From Odobenus rosmarus divergens (lineage: Eukaryota; Chordata; Mammalia; Carnivora; Odobenidae): a stretch of 64,000 nt of DNA. Shown here piece after piece: positions 45,149 to 56,310 of this stretch (positions within the stretch are counted from its first letter, which is position 1; every line of letters begins with the position of its first letter). The stretch spans positions 186,001 to 250,000 of the forward strand of contig NW_004450331.1 of assembly GCF_000321225.1 (NCBI RefSeq), written 5' to 3'. Below the pieces are notes generated by a model that worked only from the letters and a program-made list of their open reading frames with translations, was not told the origin of the DNA and made no database searches. A program made the translations under genes and the position numbers.

Positions 45149-45335
45149 TTTTCTTTCTTTTTTAAAATTTATGTACTTGACAGTGAGCACACAAGCAAGG
45201 GGAGCAGCAGAGGGAGAGGGAGAAGCAAGCCCTCTGCCGAGCAGGGAACCTGACACAGGGCTCTATCCCAGGACCCCAGGATCATGACCTGAGCTGAAGG
45301 CAGCTGCTTAACCGATGGAGCCACCCAGGTGCCCC
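45149..45335 (-). mobile_element. Can-SINE in L1 ORF2
   Basis: Flanked by the perfect 15-bp duplication agggtggaatgttct at 45134-45148 and 45336-45350. The T-rich tail lies at the left and the head at the right. Confidence 0.96.
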
Positions 45336-46212
45336 AGGGTGGAATGTTCTGAATTATACCTGTTAAATCCATCTTGTCCAGTGTGTCATTCAAAGCCACT
45401 GTTCACTTGTTGATTTTATGTTGGTTTGATCTGTCCATTGATGTAAGTGGGGTGTTAAAACCCCCTACTGTTACTGTGTTACTGTCAATTACTTTCCTTT
45501 ATATTTGTTAATAGCTGCTTTATGTATTTGGGTGCATCAACATTTACAATTGTTATATCTCCTTGTTGGATTGTCCCCTTAATGATTATATAGTGTTCTT
45601 CTTTGTCTCTTGTTACAGTCTTTGTTTTAAAGTCTATTTTTTCTGATAATAGTATTGCTATTCCGGCTTTCTTTTCAGATCCATTTGCATGATAAATGTT
45701 TCTCCATCCCTTCACTTAAAAATCTGCATGTGTCTTTAGGTCTGAAATGAGTCTTGTACAGGCAAATGGATGGGTCTTTTTAATCCATTCTATGTGTTTT
45801 GGAGCATTTAGTCCATTTACATTCAAAGTAATTATTAATAGGTATGTATGTACTGCCATTTTGGTACTTGTGTTGTGGTTGTTTTGTAGTTCTTCTCTGA
45901 TCCTTCTCTTCCTCTTTTTAATGGTTTGCTGGCTTTGTTTAGTGATATACTTGGATTCCTTTCTCTTTATTCTTTGCATATCTATTACCAGTTTTTGATT
46001 TGTGGCTACCATTAGGTTTGTATATAACATCTTCTGCATATAACAGTCTCTATTAAGCTGATGCTCACTTAAGTTTGAACCTATTCTTTACTCCTCTCCC
46101 CACCACATTTTGGTATGTGATGTCATAGTTTACATCCTTTTATTTTGTGAAACGCTTTACCAATTTTTACAGATACACTAATTTTTACTGCTTTTGTGCT
46201 TCCTAGTTTTCT

Positions 46213-47160
46213 ATTATTTATGGTCTTTCCTTTTCCCACAAGGAGTCCCCTTTAACATTTCTTGTAGAGCTGGTTTAGTGGTCATAACTTCCTTTAACTT
46301 TTGTGTGTCTAAGAAACTCTTTATCTCTCCTTCTATTCTGAATGATAGCATTGCTGGATAAGGTATTCTTGGCTGCAGATTGTTCTCTTTCTGCACTTTG
46401 AATATATCCTGCCACTTTCTTCTGGCTTGCAAAGTTTCTGCTGAAAAATCAGCTGATAGCCTTATGGGTTTATTTATTTATTTATTTATTTTCCTTACAT
46501 GTAACTGTCTTCTCTTGCTGCTTTTAAAATTCTCTCTTTACAGGGGCACCTGTGTGGCTCAGTCAGTTAAGCATCCTACTCTTGATTTTGGCTCAGGACA
46601 TGATCTCATGGTCATGAGATTGAGTCCCACATCAGGCTCTGTGCTCGGTGCAGAGTCTGCTTGGGATTCTCTCCATATGCCCCTCCCCCTGCTCTCTCTC
46701 ACTCTCTTTCTGAAATAATAAATAAAATCTTAAATTCTCTCTTTGTCACTACTATTTGCCCTTTTAATTATTATGTGTCTTGTTGTGGACCTCCTTGGGT
46801 TGATTTTGTTGGAGAATCTCTGTGCCTCCTGGATCTGGATATCTGTTTCCTTCCTCAGATTCAGGAATTTTTCAGCAATTATTTCTTCAAATACATTTTC
46901 TGCCCACTTTTCTCTCTCTTCTCCTTCGGGGATCCCTATAATGCAAATGTTGTTATGCTTGATGGAGTCACTGAATTCCCTCAGTCTATCCTCATTTTGC
47001 ATGATTTTTTTTTCTCTCACCTGCTCAGCTTGATTACTTTCCATTATTCTTCCAGATCGTTAATTTGTTCCTCAGCTTCCTCTAGCCTGCTATTTATTCC
47101 ATCTAGTGTATCTTCAATTTCATTCATTGTGTTCTTCGTCTCTGATTGGTTTTTATCTTT
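46213..47160 (-). pseudogene. L1 ORF1 pseudogene
   Basis: ORF1 encodes the trimeric RNA-binding chaperone of the L1 particle. Minus-strand remnants are a coiled-coil part ('MNEIEDTLDGINSRLEEAEE' near 47130-47070), 'DSIKHNNICIIGIPEGEERE' with 'WAENVFEEIIAEKFLNL' (RRM-like region, 46730-47044), and the C-terminal domain 'ARRKWQDIFKVQKENNLQPR', 'YPAMLSFRIEGEIKSF', 'TTKPALQEMLKG' (46214-46432). A Can-SINE splits it at 46542-46729, a (TTTA)n expansion lies at 46469-46492, and stops occur. Confidence 0.92.
46542..46729 (+). mobile_element. Can-SINE in L1 ORF1
   Basis: Plus-strand copy ('ggggcacctgtgtggctcag' to 'aaataataaataaaatc'). The near-identical flanks ttaaaattctctcttt and ttaaattctctcttt are the target duplication. 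Confidence 0.95.
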
Positions 47161-47162
47161 TT

Positions 47163-47341
47163 TTTTTAATTTTATTTATTTGAGAGAGAGAGAAAGAGAG
47201 AGCATGAGAAGGGGGAGGGTCAGAGGGAGAAGCAGGCTCCCCGCTGAGCAGGGAGCCCGATGCGGGACTCGATCCGGGGACTCCAGGATCATGACCTGAG
47301 CCGAAGGCAGTCACCCAACCAACTGAGCCACCCAGGCACCC
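47163..47341 (-). mobile_element. Can-SINE in L1 5' part of ORF1
   Basis: Minus-strand full copy. The duplication tggtttttatctttt is at 47148-47162 and 47342-47356. Confidence 0.95.
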
Positions 47342-47429
47342 TGGTTTTTATCTTTTTGTCAGGGATCTCACTGATGTCCTCCACTCTATTCTCAAGTCCG
47401 GTGAATATCTTTATGATCATTACTTTAAA

Positions 47430-47602
47430 GAGAGTGAGCACAAGCAGGGGGAGGGGCAGGGGAGAGGGAGAGAGAGAATCCCAAGCAGACTCTGTGCTAA
47501 GCATGGGGCCTGACACAGGGCTCGATTTCACGACCCCAAGATCATGACCTGAGCAGAAATCAAAAGTCGGCTACTTAACCAACTGAGCCACCCAGGCGCC
47601 AC
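47430..47602 (-). mobile_element. Can-SINE without A-tail, with target-site duplication
   Basis: The minus-strand copy runs from the head at 47602 to 'ctcactctc' at 47430 and stops. The usual aaataaataaa and poly(A) are missing. A perfect 16-bp duplication tgatcattactttaaa nevertheless flanks it at 47414-47429 and 47603-47618. Confidence 0.94.
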
Positions 47603-47618
47603 TGATCATTACTTTAAA

Positions 47619-48893
47619 TTCTCTATCAGGCATATTCTTGTTATGCTTCAATCTCTTGCTGCGATTTTGCCCTGTTCTTTCATTTAGGACATAATCCTCT
47701 GTCTCCTCATTTTGTCTAATTTTATGTCTGTTTCTATGTGTTAGAAAAGTCAGCTATGTCACCTGCTCTTGAAAGTAATGGCCTTAAGACGAAGAGATCC
47801 TCTAATGCCCTGCAGTGCAGTGTTCCCTGTTCACCAGAACCTGGAGCTTTCGGTGCTGTCTCCTATGTGGGTTGCATGTGCCCTGCTATTGTGTCTGGCT
47901 GCTTTTTCCTTTTAGTCCAGTCATCTGCAGAGACTCTCTTTACCTGTTGCGGGAAGTGTTTGGTCCCCAGCCAGAGAGGGGTGCACATTTTTAACAAGAT
48001 ACACCTCATGCTTCTGCATTGCTCACCACCACTGCTACCACTGCCTCAGGGACCAAAACTCTGCAAAGCACTCAGGTTGGGAGATGTATTGGCTAGGTTT
48101 GCACTGGTTTTCTGGGGGAGGGGACATGCAGGGCCAGGACTGAGGCAAATGTGACTGGGAAGAGTGGTTCTGCCAAAGTGTGGGGGCAGGGTTTGGTGTA
48201 AGCGAGTTAGGTAGTGAATGCCCTCCCTCCCTCACTGCGCTGGTTCGCCCAGGTGGCCATGTTTATGCTGAGGGGTGGGGGAGGGAGATGGCTCATGCCA
48301 GCTCCTTTGTTCTTAGAAAAGTCCCTCCATAATCCCTGCCTCTGCCCCGGTGGGACTTGCTCCAGAATGAGTAAACTATTTTACCTCCCCTATGCCCCAG
48401 GCCGTTCTCAAACTGCCGCTTCTCTGCTGTATCCCCACCGGCTGTTTGTCATGGTATCTCTTTAAGGGCGGGAACTCAGCTTTCTGTGCCCTCCAGGCTC
48501 TCAGAGCCAATCCTGATTTTTAAAGTTCCAGGCTTTAAGTCCCACTCATTTTAAGAACTCATGAAATTTGGCCCCTCTCGCGTTCAAAGCCAAATGTTGA
48601 GGGGATTCATCTTCCCCCATGGGCTCCGCATTGTGGTGGTCTGTTTCTTTCCCCTCTCCTTGTCTCTGGCTCCCCTGGACCCCATGGATGGCCATGGTCT
48701 TTTTAATTCCCCATTGTCTCCACCCTTCTTCCCTCTTCATTGTGGCTTCTTCTGTACCTTTTGTTGTGGAGTTTGTTCTGCCAGTCTTCGAGTTGTTTTC
48801 TAGGTTATTGGCACTGATGTGAATGTTACCCAGTTGTATGTGCAGGACGAGGTGAGCTGAGGGTCCTCCTCTTCCACCATCTTCCCAGGCTCC
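47619..48893 (-). repeat. L1 5' UTR
   Basis: GC-richer than the flanks, it leads directly into ORF1 on the minus strand and ends at 'ccaccatcttcccaggctcctc', the usual start of a carnivore L1 5' UTR read in reverse. The plus-strand frame at 47738-48154 (138 codons) and the minus-strand frame at 48546-49010 (154 codons) overlap this UTR and are not host genes. Confidence 0.82.
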
Positions 48894-49652
48894 TCTGTAT
48901 CTGATAAAACTTTTAGGATCAACTAAAACCCAAACCCCATCATTTTCTAATTGTTTCTGTTTTGTTTTTATTTTTTTTTCAAACAAGTAGTGAGGACACT
49001 GATGTTCCAAAGGGCACTTTTACCCTCTGAAAAATTTCTTCTGTTTTTCTACACACCAAAAATCCTCAGCAATAGACAGGTTTATGTACAGGCATAAACT
49101 GATTTGTCTGAAAACTTATGAGGCAGTAACTGGGCTGAGAGAGAAGTGAAGTGTTTCTTTATGTCTGAATCCCTCTCATAGGAAGACAGGAAAAAAGGCC
49201 ATGAAATTGTTCCTGTAACATGAAAGCTATGTCAAAAATACTACATTATTGAAATGATTATTATTTAAATTTCTCAATCCAAAGGCATGTACAGAATGGT
49301 AGTAAAGGGGTCAAGAAGAAATGTGCTCAAGACCTCCTGGTAGCTGAAGTTTCCTTGGCTCTCAACAGTTGTTGCTCCCCTGATCAAAGCTTAAATACTA
49401 GGTTCATATCTTCAGAGTCTTCACAAATAATTAGTAAGCTGTGAAAAAATGATGAGGGAACTCCTACCTTCCTCAATAGTTAACCTTGACCTGGATCCTA
49501 TCTGTATTACCCAACAAGTACAAAGCTGAGGAAATAGTGTTTATATTGGCCTCAGGTGTAATGATTAGAGGTCACCAAATGTTGACATTATGGGAAGAGA
49601 TGAACGTTTTGTGTAAAAATTGGAGTTTTTAAGGTGTGAGGAAACACCTTTT
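48894..49652. other. Unique non-coding sequence
   Basis: Flank of the L1 5' end. No recognised repeat or exon. Confidence 0.4.
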
Positions 49653-49670
49653 AAAATGGTATATCCAGGG

Positions 49671-49824
49671 GGTGGGAGGGATGGGGTGGCTGGGTGATGG
49701 ACATTGGGGAGGGTATGTGCTATGGTGAGCACTGTGAATTGTGTAAGACTGTTGAATCACAGACCTGTACCCCTGAAACAAATAATACATTATATGTTAA
49801 TAAAAGATAAAATAAAAATAAAAT
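49671..49824 (+). mobile_element. Very short 5'-truncated L1 insertion
   Basis: 154 bp of L1 3' UTR ('gtggctgggtgatggacattggggagggtatgtgc', 'gacctgtacccctgaaac', 'acattatatgttaataaaag') with an A-rich tail. It is flanked by a perfect 18-bp duplication aaaatggtatatccaggg at 49653-49670 and 49825-49842. Confidence 0.96.
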
Positions 49825-49842
49825 AAAATGGTATATCCAGGG

Positions 49843-50322
49843 CAGAAAAGACAGAGAAAAAAATAGATTTTACTTCATAGAATTTCTAAACTCTTCATGG
49901 TATATAGTTAGAAGGGCAAAGAGTTGGATTATAAGTATTAACTTAATATATGGGGAGAAACAGATCAGTACACCATAGAAAAATGGACAAAGACATACCC
50001 AAAGAAGTTACAAAAGAAATACCAGTGACTAATAAGAAAGATAGAAGTTATATTTTAATAATCAAGTAAGTGCAAATTGAAATAGTACGTCTATTTGTCA
50101 TGCATCAAACTGGACAAGAAAATGCATTCTTATTCATTGTTGTAAAAGTATAAAAATGGAGATAAAAATTTATATATTTATATATATATTTGGAAATATA
50201 TACAGAAAAATTTAAGATACGTATACCTTTTGGCCCAGCAAGAAAGCAAGGAAAGGTGTAACCAAAGGTATGGCTACAAGAATATTCTTAGAAGATTTAT
50301 ATAGTATTACACAAATTTGTAT
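49843..50322. other. AT-rich unique sequence
   Basis: 'accatagaaaaatggacaaagacatacc' and 'gatacgtataccttttggcccagcaa' vaguely resemble an old L1 3' UTR, but the match is too diverged for a firm call. Confidence 0.35.
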
Positions 50323-50338
50323 AAAATCTAAACAATAG

Positions 50339-50532
50339 GCGCACCTGGGTGGCTCAGTCATTATGCGTCTGCCTTCGGCTCAGGTCATGATCCCAGGGTC
50401 CTGGGATCGAGCCCCGCATCGGGCTCCCTGCTCCGCGGGAAGCCTGCTTCTCCCTCTCCCACTCCCCCTGCATGTGTTCCCTCTCTCGCTGTGTCTCTCC
50501 CTGTCAAATAAATAAATAAAATCTTAAAAAAA
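50339..50532 (+). mobile_element. Can-SINE, young-looking
   Basis: Near-consensus copy. The perfect 16-bp duplication aaaatctaaacaatag lies at 50323-50338 and 50533-50548. Confidence 0.97.
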
Positions 50533-50714
50533 AAAATCTAAACAATAGTGGAATGGTTTAAGGAAGTGTGGTACACTAAAATTTATTATACTCTGCAGTC
50601 AATTAAAATGATGTTGTGGAAACATATCTATTATTCATATAGTTAAAAGCTGTAAGTCAGGTAAGATGGATGAGATCCTCATATGTTAACACAGATATCA
50701 AAAACATCATTAAT

Positions 50715-50908
50715 GCGGTGCCTGAGTAGCTCAGTTAGGTTAAGTGTCTGACTCTTGATTTCTGCTCAGGTCATGATCTCAGGGTCATGAGATAGAGCTC
50801 TGCATCAGTCTCCAGCACTGGGCTTGGAATCTGCTTAAGATTCCCTCTCTCTCTTTCTCTCTCACTAGCCCTACCCCCCTCCCTCTGTCTCTTAAACAAA
50901 ACAAAAAA
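50715..50908 (+). mobile_element. Can-SINE, older subtype
   Basis: 'ggtgcctgagtagctcagttagg', 'gactcttgatttctgctcagg', CT stretch, and a modified tail 'cttaaacaaaacaaaaaacc'. Confidence 0.92.
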
Positions 50909-51712
50909 CCATGATTAACAAGAAAAGCAAGAGGTATAAAAAGGTACATAAACCTAAAATCAATTGTGTACATTTAAAAACACAAAGCTGCACTATATAT
51001 TTTATGGATACACACATATATAGTAAAAGAATTAAAATATGGAAAATCTACACTTCAAGGAAGTCAGAGAAGTTAAAAAGATCAGGGAAAGTTAAATAAG
51101 TACCTTCAACCATATCTGTAACATGTCATTCTGAAGCAATCTAAAGCTAATATAACAAAATATCAACACTTACTAAACCTGGATAATGTATACTTTTCTA
51201 CTGACAATATTATACCATTTTAAAATATACTAGCACATAATAAAAGTTGTAAAAAAAAATGGATCTTTAACATGGAAAAGTATTTCAAATATATTAGTTA
51301 TCCACTCAATAAGCAACATACAATGCCATTAAAAAATTTTTATGTTTGCATTTGCACATAACTAAAGCTTATAAACATAGGTTTCAAAGTAAAACATAGT
51401 TAACTATAGTGATGAATGGCTGAAACACAGATCATATTAACTTTTTTCCCTAAATCTGTATTTTCTGTTCTTTATACAATGAGTTTGTAATAGAAATACT
51501 TTTATTTTGGTATCAATCTTCATTTTATATCAGTATTTATGCTTACTGATTTTAATCTGAAATGAAATTTGCATTTTGGCATCTGTTAGAAACTTTGAGA
51601 AAGCTCCCACCTGATCCTTCAAGAATGACAAAATGAAGAGGCCTCCACCAAGGAGAAAACTTTGTGTCTGTGAACTTCTTGTTGCTTGGCAACGCTGACA
51701 TGTATCACCCTT
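50909..51712. other. AT-rich unique sequence
   Basis: No recognised repeat or exon over about 800 bp. Confidence 0.4.
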
Positions 51713-51723
51713 TCAGTGGTCAT

Positions 51724-52024
51724 TTTTTTTAAGTTTTATTTAAATTCCAGTTAGTTAACATACAGTGTAATACAAGTTTCAGGTGTAGAATATAGTGATT
51801 CATCACTTCCATACAACACCCAGTGCTAGTCACAGCAAGTGCCCTCCTAATCCCCATCACCTATGTCACCCATCCCCCGCCCACCTCCCCTCCGGTAATC
51901 ATCAGTTTGTTCTCTACAGTTAAGAGTCTGATTCTTAGTTTCTCTCTCTCTCTCCCCTTTGCTCATTGTTTTGTTTCTTAAATTCCACATATGAGTGAAA
52001 TCATAGGGTATTTGTCTTTCTCTG
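51724..52024 (-). mobile_element. 5'-truncated L1 insertion
   Basis: Poly(T), then 'attccagttagttaacatacagtgtaatacaagtttcaggtgtag', 'cccagtgctagtcacagcaagtgccctcctaatccccatcacc', up to 'attccacatatgagtgaaatcatagggtatttg'. It is flanked by the perfect 11-bp duplication tcagtggtcat at 51713-51723 and 52025-52035. Confidence 0.95.
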
Positions 52025-52035
52025 TCAGTGGTCAT

Positions 52036-52672
52036 CTCTTAGCCTGGATTTTGCAGAATACAGTCAGAGTTGAAATACCCCAGTATCAGATACCTTGCTC
52101 AGTCATTCTTGGAATTTTCCGCATTTAACGAAGAGGACTGCACACAAAATAGGCTCGGTAGAATGAGGAAGAAGCTTATTTATAAGGACACTTTAGTGGC
52201 AAGGTAGGGGCTGAAGTTCGATCAGTTAGTTGCTAAGTTACTGATAGGTGAAGAAGTAGAATCACTTTGTGTGGAAAAGACTGAGGAAAAGAAAAAATAC
52301 AAGGGGAAACCTGGAGAGAGCTTTAAAGTTGGGTGGATTTTCCTCATCTGACCAAAATGAGAATATGCTCGAGTCCTTTAGTGAGAGAGATTAAAAACAC
52401 AGTTTCGGGGGAGAGAGTGAATGAGACTCTGACAGTAAGGAGTAACCAGACTCTGAGAGAATGAGAAGGGGAGAGGGGGAACCAGAACACATCTCAACTC
52501 AATGGTCTTTTAAAGTGGGAGGAAGAGAGAAGCTAGAAACAGAGATGGGTTTTTCCATGGTGATGGAAAGGTATGGGAGTTCCCTTTTGGGGATTTCTGT
52601 TTTTGAAAAAAGAAATGTAATGGTCCATGCCTCTTATACTAACCACATATATAGGATGAAGACATAATGCCC
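52036..52672. other. Unique non-coding sequence
   Basis: Purine-rich around 52380-52560 ('gagagagt', 'gaaggggagagggggaa'). No gene recognised. Confidence 0.4.
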
Positions 52673-52675
52673 CCT

Positions 52676-52728
<53 letters not shown>
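52673..52728 (+). repeat. (CT)n(CA)n compound microsatellite
   Basis: A run of ct units followed directly by ca units, about 55 bp in total. Probably length-variable. Confidence 0.97.
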
Positions 52729-52730
<2 letters not shown>

Positions 52731-55700
52731 TACACATAAACAGTCACAGTCAGGGCACAGTCACACATACATTCACACATACTCAAGAAGAGGGGGAAAG
52801 GCCTAGATTATTTTGTGAGGAACCCAAATAGCAACAACCATAACGAGAATAACTCTATGTTGGGACTGAATTCCATTCCTTATAGTTCATGCATAAGACA
52901 CAGTTAAAATAAAGTTTTTGCCTAAAATTAATTGTAAACAGGGCTTTAAAATTCAACCAAAGGAATCAGGGTGATAATTTACTTCCTGTTCTGAGATACG
53001 ACTAGAAGAGGATGAGCTGTATAGCTAATGTGGGAAGCAAAACTTTTCTGGGTTTGGTTGTTTTTTTTCATTCTTTGAAATGATGTGCAAATCAGAACCA
53101 ACTGAATTAAGCAGGCGATGCATAGCACTTGAATAAAATGATTAATGGTACCTACATAGTAATTTATGGGAAAATGCTATTGAGCTCAGATATCATCCTG
53201 ACCATTTTTACCACACACTATAGTTCAATATGTGTGAAAGATATCCCCTTTTTTAAAAATAAAAAACAAATTTACATTATCTATTTTTTTCCACATTATC
53301 AATCTCAGGAGGTAGACTCTTTTTGACCATTTCCAGTACAAAGCAGTAAGCCTCACCTTGCTTGTGCCTGTATGGTAATGTTTCTTTACAGTATCATGTT
53401 TTATGGGATCCTAGTGGAAAGGAGAAAAAGGATTAAAAGTGTTTAAAATTAAGAAATTCACGTGCTATTAGTATAGGATCATCATTCTTATTTTTAGTCT
53501 GCCCAATTCAAAACCCCAGGACTATATAAATAAATGTGTGGACGTGTGTTGCATTATAAAAAACCTCAATGGAAGTATAGAATTAAAAATAAACTGCAAG
53601 TAGTTTATGCACTGTTGCCTGTATCTGTGCTGATTTTTAAAAACCCTTACTAGTGTTTCATATTTGCTTTATGCCCTTTAAAGGACTCAGATTCGTAATA
53701 TACAAAGAAGTTTATGTGATATATAGAGCAGAGCCATAAACCATATTTTATGCATAACAGTGATTAAATGCACGCTTGATATATTTCACTAAGATGGAAA
53801 CCATGTCGAAAGGCTTACATTTTGATAACTTTCCTTTTGGGGGGCATTTCTAAATTATTTAAGTTGAAGAATAAAATGACTTGTTTGTGAATTTACATGC
53901 TCTTTTTAATCATCTTTAGGTAATGCTGATATGGCGAAGACGCTAAATCACAGGCAGCAGTGGGAATCTACTGTATAAAAGGCACAGAATCATTTTGTAT
54001 ATGAGTCCATGAGGAATATTCTGTTCAAGGAGAGGAGACATAAGAAAATTACCTAACTCATGAACCACACATTAAGAGCGTAGTCAGCTGTTGTAAATGC
54101 GTATCCAACAACAAACCATTATGTATCTTTGGCTTAATTATATGCGCTTATTACACACCTGTACTGGGGAGTGGAGGCTGCTATTTGCATTACTTGTGGT
54201 TTTCTCTATCAAAACAACATTAGCATTACGAAGCTTATCAGGGTTACATATGAGTTGTCTGGCTTGAGTTTGGAGTCCTTTTATTTTGTGCACAACCCAA
54301 GGAAGATAAGAACGAATTAGGAAATATTTTAATCATGTTAGCAAAGAATCTCTAAATTTAGAAATGGAGTGAATTTATAGACATGGACAGACATCAGCAA
54401 AATTACTAAGCTTTTGTAAATCAACCTGACGTTTAGGAAGAGAGTAAAAAAGTTAGATAAATTCAGCATTTAATTTTTTTCCCTAGAGTTCCATCTTAAA
54501 GGGTATTAATTATTATGATGATGATGTTAGTGTTATTTACTAGTACCTCAAAATAGGGGAAAATGTTAAACCACCGAATAATTTATGATTTACAGTTTTT
54601 ACAAGTCACCTTAAATAAACAATCTAGGCAAAATTGTTCTGTATGTTTAAGAGCCTCTCCTAACCAAATGGAGGTATTAAAACATTTATTGTGTGGAAAG
54701 TGTAAGTAGAAATATATATGTATCAGAAACAACCTTAAAAGATCCTAAGTGGCTCTAAAAAGAAGAATTTTATGGAGTTCATTTATATGTATCATCAAAA
54801 CTTGTTACTTTTACAAATCAGATTCCCCTGCTGATTCTGAGGTGTGCTTATTTTAAAAGCATCAAAGTCATTAACCCAACCGTGAATTTCACCACTGTCT
54901 ATCCTTGAATTAATCTTTCCATGCCTTTCCTTTACTCCTTCCTTTCTAAAGGGGAAAAAGTAAGGTTCTACTAAAGAAGGTAACACATGTCCAGATGAAC
55001 ATAATCCTGTTACTGTAATTAAAATAAAACCATTTTGGAGGAATAAGCAACAAATGGTGCCCAATGCCCAGAGAAAATTAAAATTCTATTTGGGATTCCC
55101 GCGGGGTCTAGTATCAGTCCCACAGTTGAAGTTTGATAGTGTCTTGGGAAGACAACAGCTTAGTAAAATAAGGGGTTTGGATCCATGAAAAATATGGTAA
55201 TCATAGCAAAAGGAGAAATATAAAATAATGTTATTGATTTATAGTAGGGCATAAGAAAGGGGCAGATGGTCGTTTGGAAAAAAAACGGAGTCATTTTAGT
55301 AGATGCCTCTTAATATGAAACATGAATTGTATTTCTTTTTTTTATGAATTGTATTTCTTATAACCACAGAAAATCTACAGATAAATCTCTAGAAATACCA
55401 ACAAATTTCTAGAAATAGAAGTAATCCTCTGGTAAGTTTTTTTCTTAGAATAAAGTTTAGGATTACATCGAAAGGCAAGCAAAATTTTCCAGCTCTTAAT
55501 CGTATTTTAACGATTCTGTGGCCCCTTCTTTCACAAGAGCAGACAATAAAATAAATACAGTCACTTTTTTGTATTACGCTGTAAGTTATAAACTAATTTG
55601 GCTTTATTTTATTAGTATTTAGAGATTATTTTTCAACTCATTTTTTTGAAAAATACTTTTGTTCAACAATTATCGCAACATTTTTCTTAGGGATTGCTTT

Positions 55701-56160
55701 CAGAATGAAACCATCTGACATGACTAGAACAATGAGGTAATTTTTTAGAGTTTAGATTACCTCCACAATGTCTATTACGTATTTTTGCAACTCAGCAAAT
55801 TATTTCATTTCTCTTTCCCTAGTATGGAAATTTAATCTAGGTATTTATTTCATTTTCAGTAACCTATTTGAAGAAGGACTACCCTTCAGTATACAGTATT
55901 ACATTATGCATTCACAACTGATACTATAAATTATGCAATCTAACAAAAAAATTATTAATGGTTTATGGGAGGCGGGGGCACTGGCAACCATGAAATCTCA
56001 ACTGCTAGCAATAGAAAGTAATTTTCCCTGTTGCCCATCAGAAAGGAAAAGGAGCCCAAAGAGTGTCTTTAAACAGCTCCGTGGCACTTACTCTTTCACA
56101 CATGTCACTGTTTATAAAGACAAACAACAGTAAGGCCCCAAAACAAACGAAGTCTAAAAC
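52729..56160. other. AT-rich, repeat-poor unique sequence
   Basis: About 3.4 kb with no SINE, LINE or LTR recognised, the longest repeat-free stretch in the window. Contains the candidate element at 53880-54330. A small duplication 'tgaattgtatttctt' occurs twice near 55325-55360. Confidence 0.5.
53880..54330. promoter_or_regulatory. Candidate conserved non-coding element
   Basis: Repeat-free and motif-dense: a POU octamer ATTTGCAT at 54183, TAATTA at 54135, 'cattacg' and 'cacaggcagcag'. It sits in the middle of the longest repeat-free stretch. Inference from composition only. Confidence 0.35.
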
Positions 56161-56168
56161 AACCACCT

Positions 56169-56255
56169 TGCTTGCTTGCTTGCTTGCTTGCTTGCCTTTT
56201 TCCTTCCTTCCTTCTTTTCTTCCTTCCTTCCTTCCTCCCTCCCTTCCTTCCTCTT
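56169..56255 (+). repeat. (CTTG)n(CTTC)n compound microsatellite
   Basis: Tandem cttg units followed by cttcctt/cctt units. Open frames of poly-Leu/Ala/Phe type here are artefacts of the repeat. Confidence 0.97.
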
Positions 56256-56276
56256 TTACTCTTAACTCACTGGACA

Positions 56277-56310
56277 TTTTTTTTTAAGTTTTTATCTACA
56301 TTCCAGTTTC
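56277..56310 (-). mobile_element. L1 3' end fused to U6 pseudogene
   Basis: About 34 bp: poly(T), 'aagtttttatctacattccag'. It matches the last bases and A-tail of carnivore L1 as seen at 51724-51755 ('aagttttatttaaattccag'). It is joined without spacer to the 3' end of the U6-like sequence. Confidence 0.8.

Larger units (their letters stand above)
43307..46000 (-). pseudogene. L1 ORF2 (endonuclease-reverse transcriptase) pseudogene
   Basis: ORF2 would encode the L1 endonuclease/reverse transcriptase that nicks DNA and copies L1 RNA at the target. Remnants on the minus strand in order are: the endonuclease start ('LNVNGLNAPKHIEWIKK', 45716-46039); 'MKGWRNIYHANGSEKKAGIA' (45485-45715); 'SRIDCIGHKTSLNKFKKIE' with 'FSDHNTLKLE' (44939-45130), the C-terminal endonuclease SDH motif; a linker helix region (44628-44933); the RT fingers 'SPGPDSFTGKFYQTFKEKL' (44081-44374); 'NITLIPKPDKDITKKENYRP' (43849-44118); and '[16 protein letters not shown]' (43307-43498). 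Stops, frameshifts, a SINE and a 45-bp duplication break it. The C-terminal third is missing. Confidence 0.92.
43305..48893 (-). mobile_element. 5'-complete carnivore L1 lacking its 3' part
   Basis: Read on the minus strand from 48893: a 5' UTR of about 1.2 kb beginning gaggagcctgggaagatgg, then ORF1 remnants, a short inter-ORF spacer, the endonuclease domain of ORF2 and the reverse-transcriptase domain up to about residue 700 (ending PHAKLKA near 43310). The remaining RT/C-terminal region, 3' UTR and poly(A) are absent. Four Can-SINEs are inserted (45149-45335, 46542-46729, 47163-47341, 47430-47602). About 4.86 kb of L1 remain without them. L1 copies are normally truncated at the 5' end, so a 3' loss implies a later deletion or rearrangement. 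Confidence 0.9.

Noticed and set aside
46661..47299. 212-codon plus-strand open frame
   Set aside because: It is antisense to L1 ORF1 and runs into a Can-SINE. The hydrophobic, Ser/Phe-rich product is the typical antisense shadow of an L1.
47738..49010. 138-codon plus-strand and 154-codon minus-strand open frames
   Set aside because: Both overlap the L1 5' UTR, which is GC-richer and so gives long chance frames.
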